Shown one piece after another: positions 61,901-64,000 of a stretch of DNA of 64,000 nt; position 1 is the first letter of the stretch, and every line of letters starts with the position of its first letter. Under the pieces are notes generated by a model. The model did no database searches. It saw only the letters and a program-made list of their open reading frames with translations, and was not told the origin of the DNA. A program made the translations under genes and the position numbers. The DNA is from Mycteria americana (taxonomy: Eukaryota > Chordata > Aves > Ciconiiformes > Ciconiidae), in NCBI RefSeq assembly GCF_035582795.1, contig NC_134366.1, positions 27,947,661 to 28,011,660 of the forward strand, in the 5' to 3' direction.

Positions 61901-64000
61901 CACCTGAGCCGCGGGACTAATCTGGATAAAAAATAATCTTGTAAATAAAGGAGTTAGTTATTATAGACACTTAGAGATCAGTTTACCTGGCACGAAGAAG
62001 CAAATTCCTGGTCTCTCAGGCTTTTGAATGGTTCTTAACATCCAGAGCACAACTGCAGAAATCAGGTGGTGGTTCTGCTCTATCTGCCGGAAACACACAG
62101 GATCAGATGCTGCTGATACTAAAATCACAGTCCCTTTTCAGGAAATCTGACTCGGTATCTTTCCAGGCCACCAAATGCTATTTAAAGCACAAGCAGACAG
62201 AAAAGAAAAAAAATCAAAATGCTACAGAAATGAAGGAGAATATCCTGAGTTAAAAGCAGAGTTAGCAAACTTCCAGCTTATTCCCATAAGAGTAAAACAG
62301 CGATTTTGAAAGCTGTGCTAGAATGCATTCCCTGAAGACGTTTCTGTGGTTTTCTTTCTGTAGATGGTTTCTTCCTAGTAAGATACTTCTTCAGCTTTAT
62401 ATTTTTGTATTAAGTCCCCAAAGGTAGAAGAGATAGTATAACTGAAGATGTTAAGGTAATTCCTCTGTAGAATTTCCTTCTATCTAACCGAGCCCCTTCA
62501 GCCTCAGAAGATGAATGTGGCTTTAATTGTTTTCTTTGTAGCCTTTCCATGAGACCTATGGATTTAACAAAACTATTAGGGAAGTAGAATGTTGAGTGTA
62601 TCTATTTGTTTTCTATATGGAGAGTCCTGTTTTGTTTTGCTTTTCTGCAATAACTCCCACTTTTCAAAAACATCAGAGCAGAAGCCAAATACAGGATGTA
62701 CAGGAAGCATGCAAAAATAGTTTCTTTTTGCTCGAGATGTGATTACCTTTAGTAAATTGTCTCAATAAGTTTTCCCAGTTGCTTTTGCAGTGAAGTTGGA
62801 CTAATCAGTGAGACCTTAAACTTCAGAACGTGAAGTTTCAGTGTATTGTAGGGCAATTAGCTTGTAAAAAATGCCTTTCAAGAACAACAGCAGAGGTCAT
62901 GGCACATTCCTTTTCTGTGTGTGTTAAGGAAGAACAATCAAATATGTGTGAAATTAATTTAATCTTTCCAAATTAGGAAAAAAGAATCCTGTCTGCTTGG
63001 GAAAATACAGGCTCATGTGCATAGCCAAAGCCAGATATATAAGATCTTGAAGGTACATTGTATGGGAAGTAACCCCCCCCGAAAATGGTTAAATCTATTT
63101 TGTGCTGGAAATTGATTTTCTAAATTAGCTTTCAAGTGTGCCGTTGTTATTTCATTGACATGAGAGTTATGAGATTTGCCTGCACTGAAGTACGCACAGC
63201 TCAGAATTGTAATTAATTTAGGAATGGACTTAAGCAGCACCCGAAACTGGTATGTTAATTAAAATATTTGAAAAATAAAGGCCATTTTGGTGACTGTTTT
63301 TGTAGTTTCGCTTCCGAGTATCTACAGCGCTAATGTGATTGCTATAATCTAGTGACAGCTGTCACAAAGAATTAATTATTATTTGTCTTCACTCAGTACT
63401 TACAGTGTGTAAGTTGCTTGTTAGTATAATTACTCCTGTTTATAGATTCCACTTGCCTTCCTGCCAAAGGTTTTGTGGCATATTTTGTTTTGGCAATAAT
63501 ATCTCAGTCTTTCACTTTCTGCATCTAAGTTTATACCTGATGGCTTGGTTGTCTTATTGTCTCCTTAAATACAAGTATAGTTCATTGTTAAAGATTTCGA
63601 AGTGTCTTTGCTGCTTTGCTTCCTTCTGTTGTGCGTTATACTTCCTTGTGCTTTTTTTATCTACCTTAAAAGACTGGTTACATCCCTTATCCTTCTTTGG
63701 CATGTATTTCTGGTTTTGTGATTTTTTTAATGGCTAACAATAGAAGGAAAGAAAATGTGGGGCGTGTAGCCTCAGCCAGCCGACCCTTCAGCAGTTTTGC
63801 AGCAGTTACAAACGTGGGCTGCTTCTAGACATTCTAATATGTCTGTCAGCCTGGTTAGTGGGATGTTTACTGCGTGACTGTACTGGCTTTAAACAACAAA
63901 GATTTTGGAAGAAGAGGAGGTAGGGGAAATGGTGACTAGAGCTAGGGCATTTCTTAGCTGCTTGAGGTTTATTATGTTCATGAGAGTCATCAGACTTTGA
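58916..64000. other. PPP1R9A: PPP1R9A intron to the window end
   Basis: No exon, RNA gene or CR1 tail was recognised. T tracts occur near 60098-60110 and a C run at about 63073-63080. Open frames of up to 120 codons (for example 61545-61907, + strand) are unrecognised and lack splice or domain support. The window ends inside this non-coding stretch. Confidence 0.5.

Noticed and set aside
61545-61907. 120-codon + strand frame
   Set aside because: It is cysteine-rich, unrecognised text with a competing antisense frame in the same place. Nothing supports expression.
20928-64000. Search for further neurabin exons (PDZ, coiled coil)
   Set aside because: I found no stretch with the expected protein text next to splice signals. 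Short exons could have been missed by eye, so a translated search with neurabin-1 would settle it.

Overview
This window reads as nuclear DNA from a bird. It holds several CR1 non-LTR retrotransposon fragments with the typical 3' end (CCTTCCAACCT followed by an ATTCTATG/ATTCTGTG-like tail) on both strands. It also has a solo LTR of a type I recognise from avian genomes. The background is AT-rich with one strong CpG island and very sparse coding sequence. There are no bacterial-style operons, CRISPR arrays, tRNAs or rRNAs.

Only one protein-coding gene can be supported: the 5' part of PPP1R9A (neurabin-1), on the + strand. Its CpG-island promoter covers about 17.0-18.55 kb. A putative non-coding first exon ends near 17876. 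A second exon (about 19237-20927) carries a 224-base 5' UTR with two tiny uORFs and the first 489 codons of neurabin. These encode the N-terminal F-actin-binding region, a long Ser/Thr- and acid-rich linker, and the KIQF protein phosphatase 1 docking motif nine residues before a phase-0 splice donor. The PDZ domain and coiled coil are not seen, so the last 43 kb is taken as part of the intron after the first coding exon.

Layout: 1-4247 intergenic, nothing coding. 4253-5389 solo LTR with a 5-bp target duplication (CACAA). 5395-5724 possible older ERV remnant ending in a tRNA-Lys-type primer-binding-like sequence. 5725-17000 intergenic DNA with two short perfect palindromes. 17.0-18.55 kb CpG island. 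19.2-20.9 kb first coding exon. 20.9-64 kb intron with CR1 pieces at 26.1, 27.7, 30.5-31.5, 43.4-44.3, 46.9-47.5 and 58.7-58.9 kb, simple repeats, and a few GC-rich patches.

In therian mammals the retrotransposon-derived gene PEG10 lies just upstream of PPP1R9A, next to SGCE. No gag-like reading frame is seen in the 17 kb upstream here, as expected for a bird. I found no convincing new biological system. The most checkable oddities are the uORF pair in the neurabin leader, the solo LTR with its internal minisatellite and promoter-like signals, the primer-binding-like remnant beside it, and several perfect hairpins.
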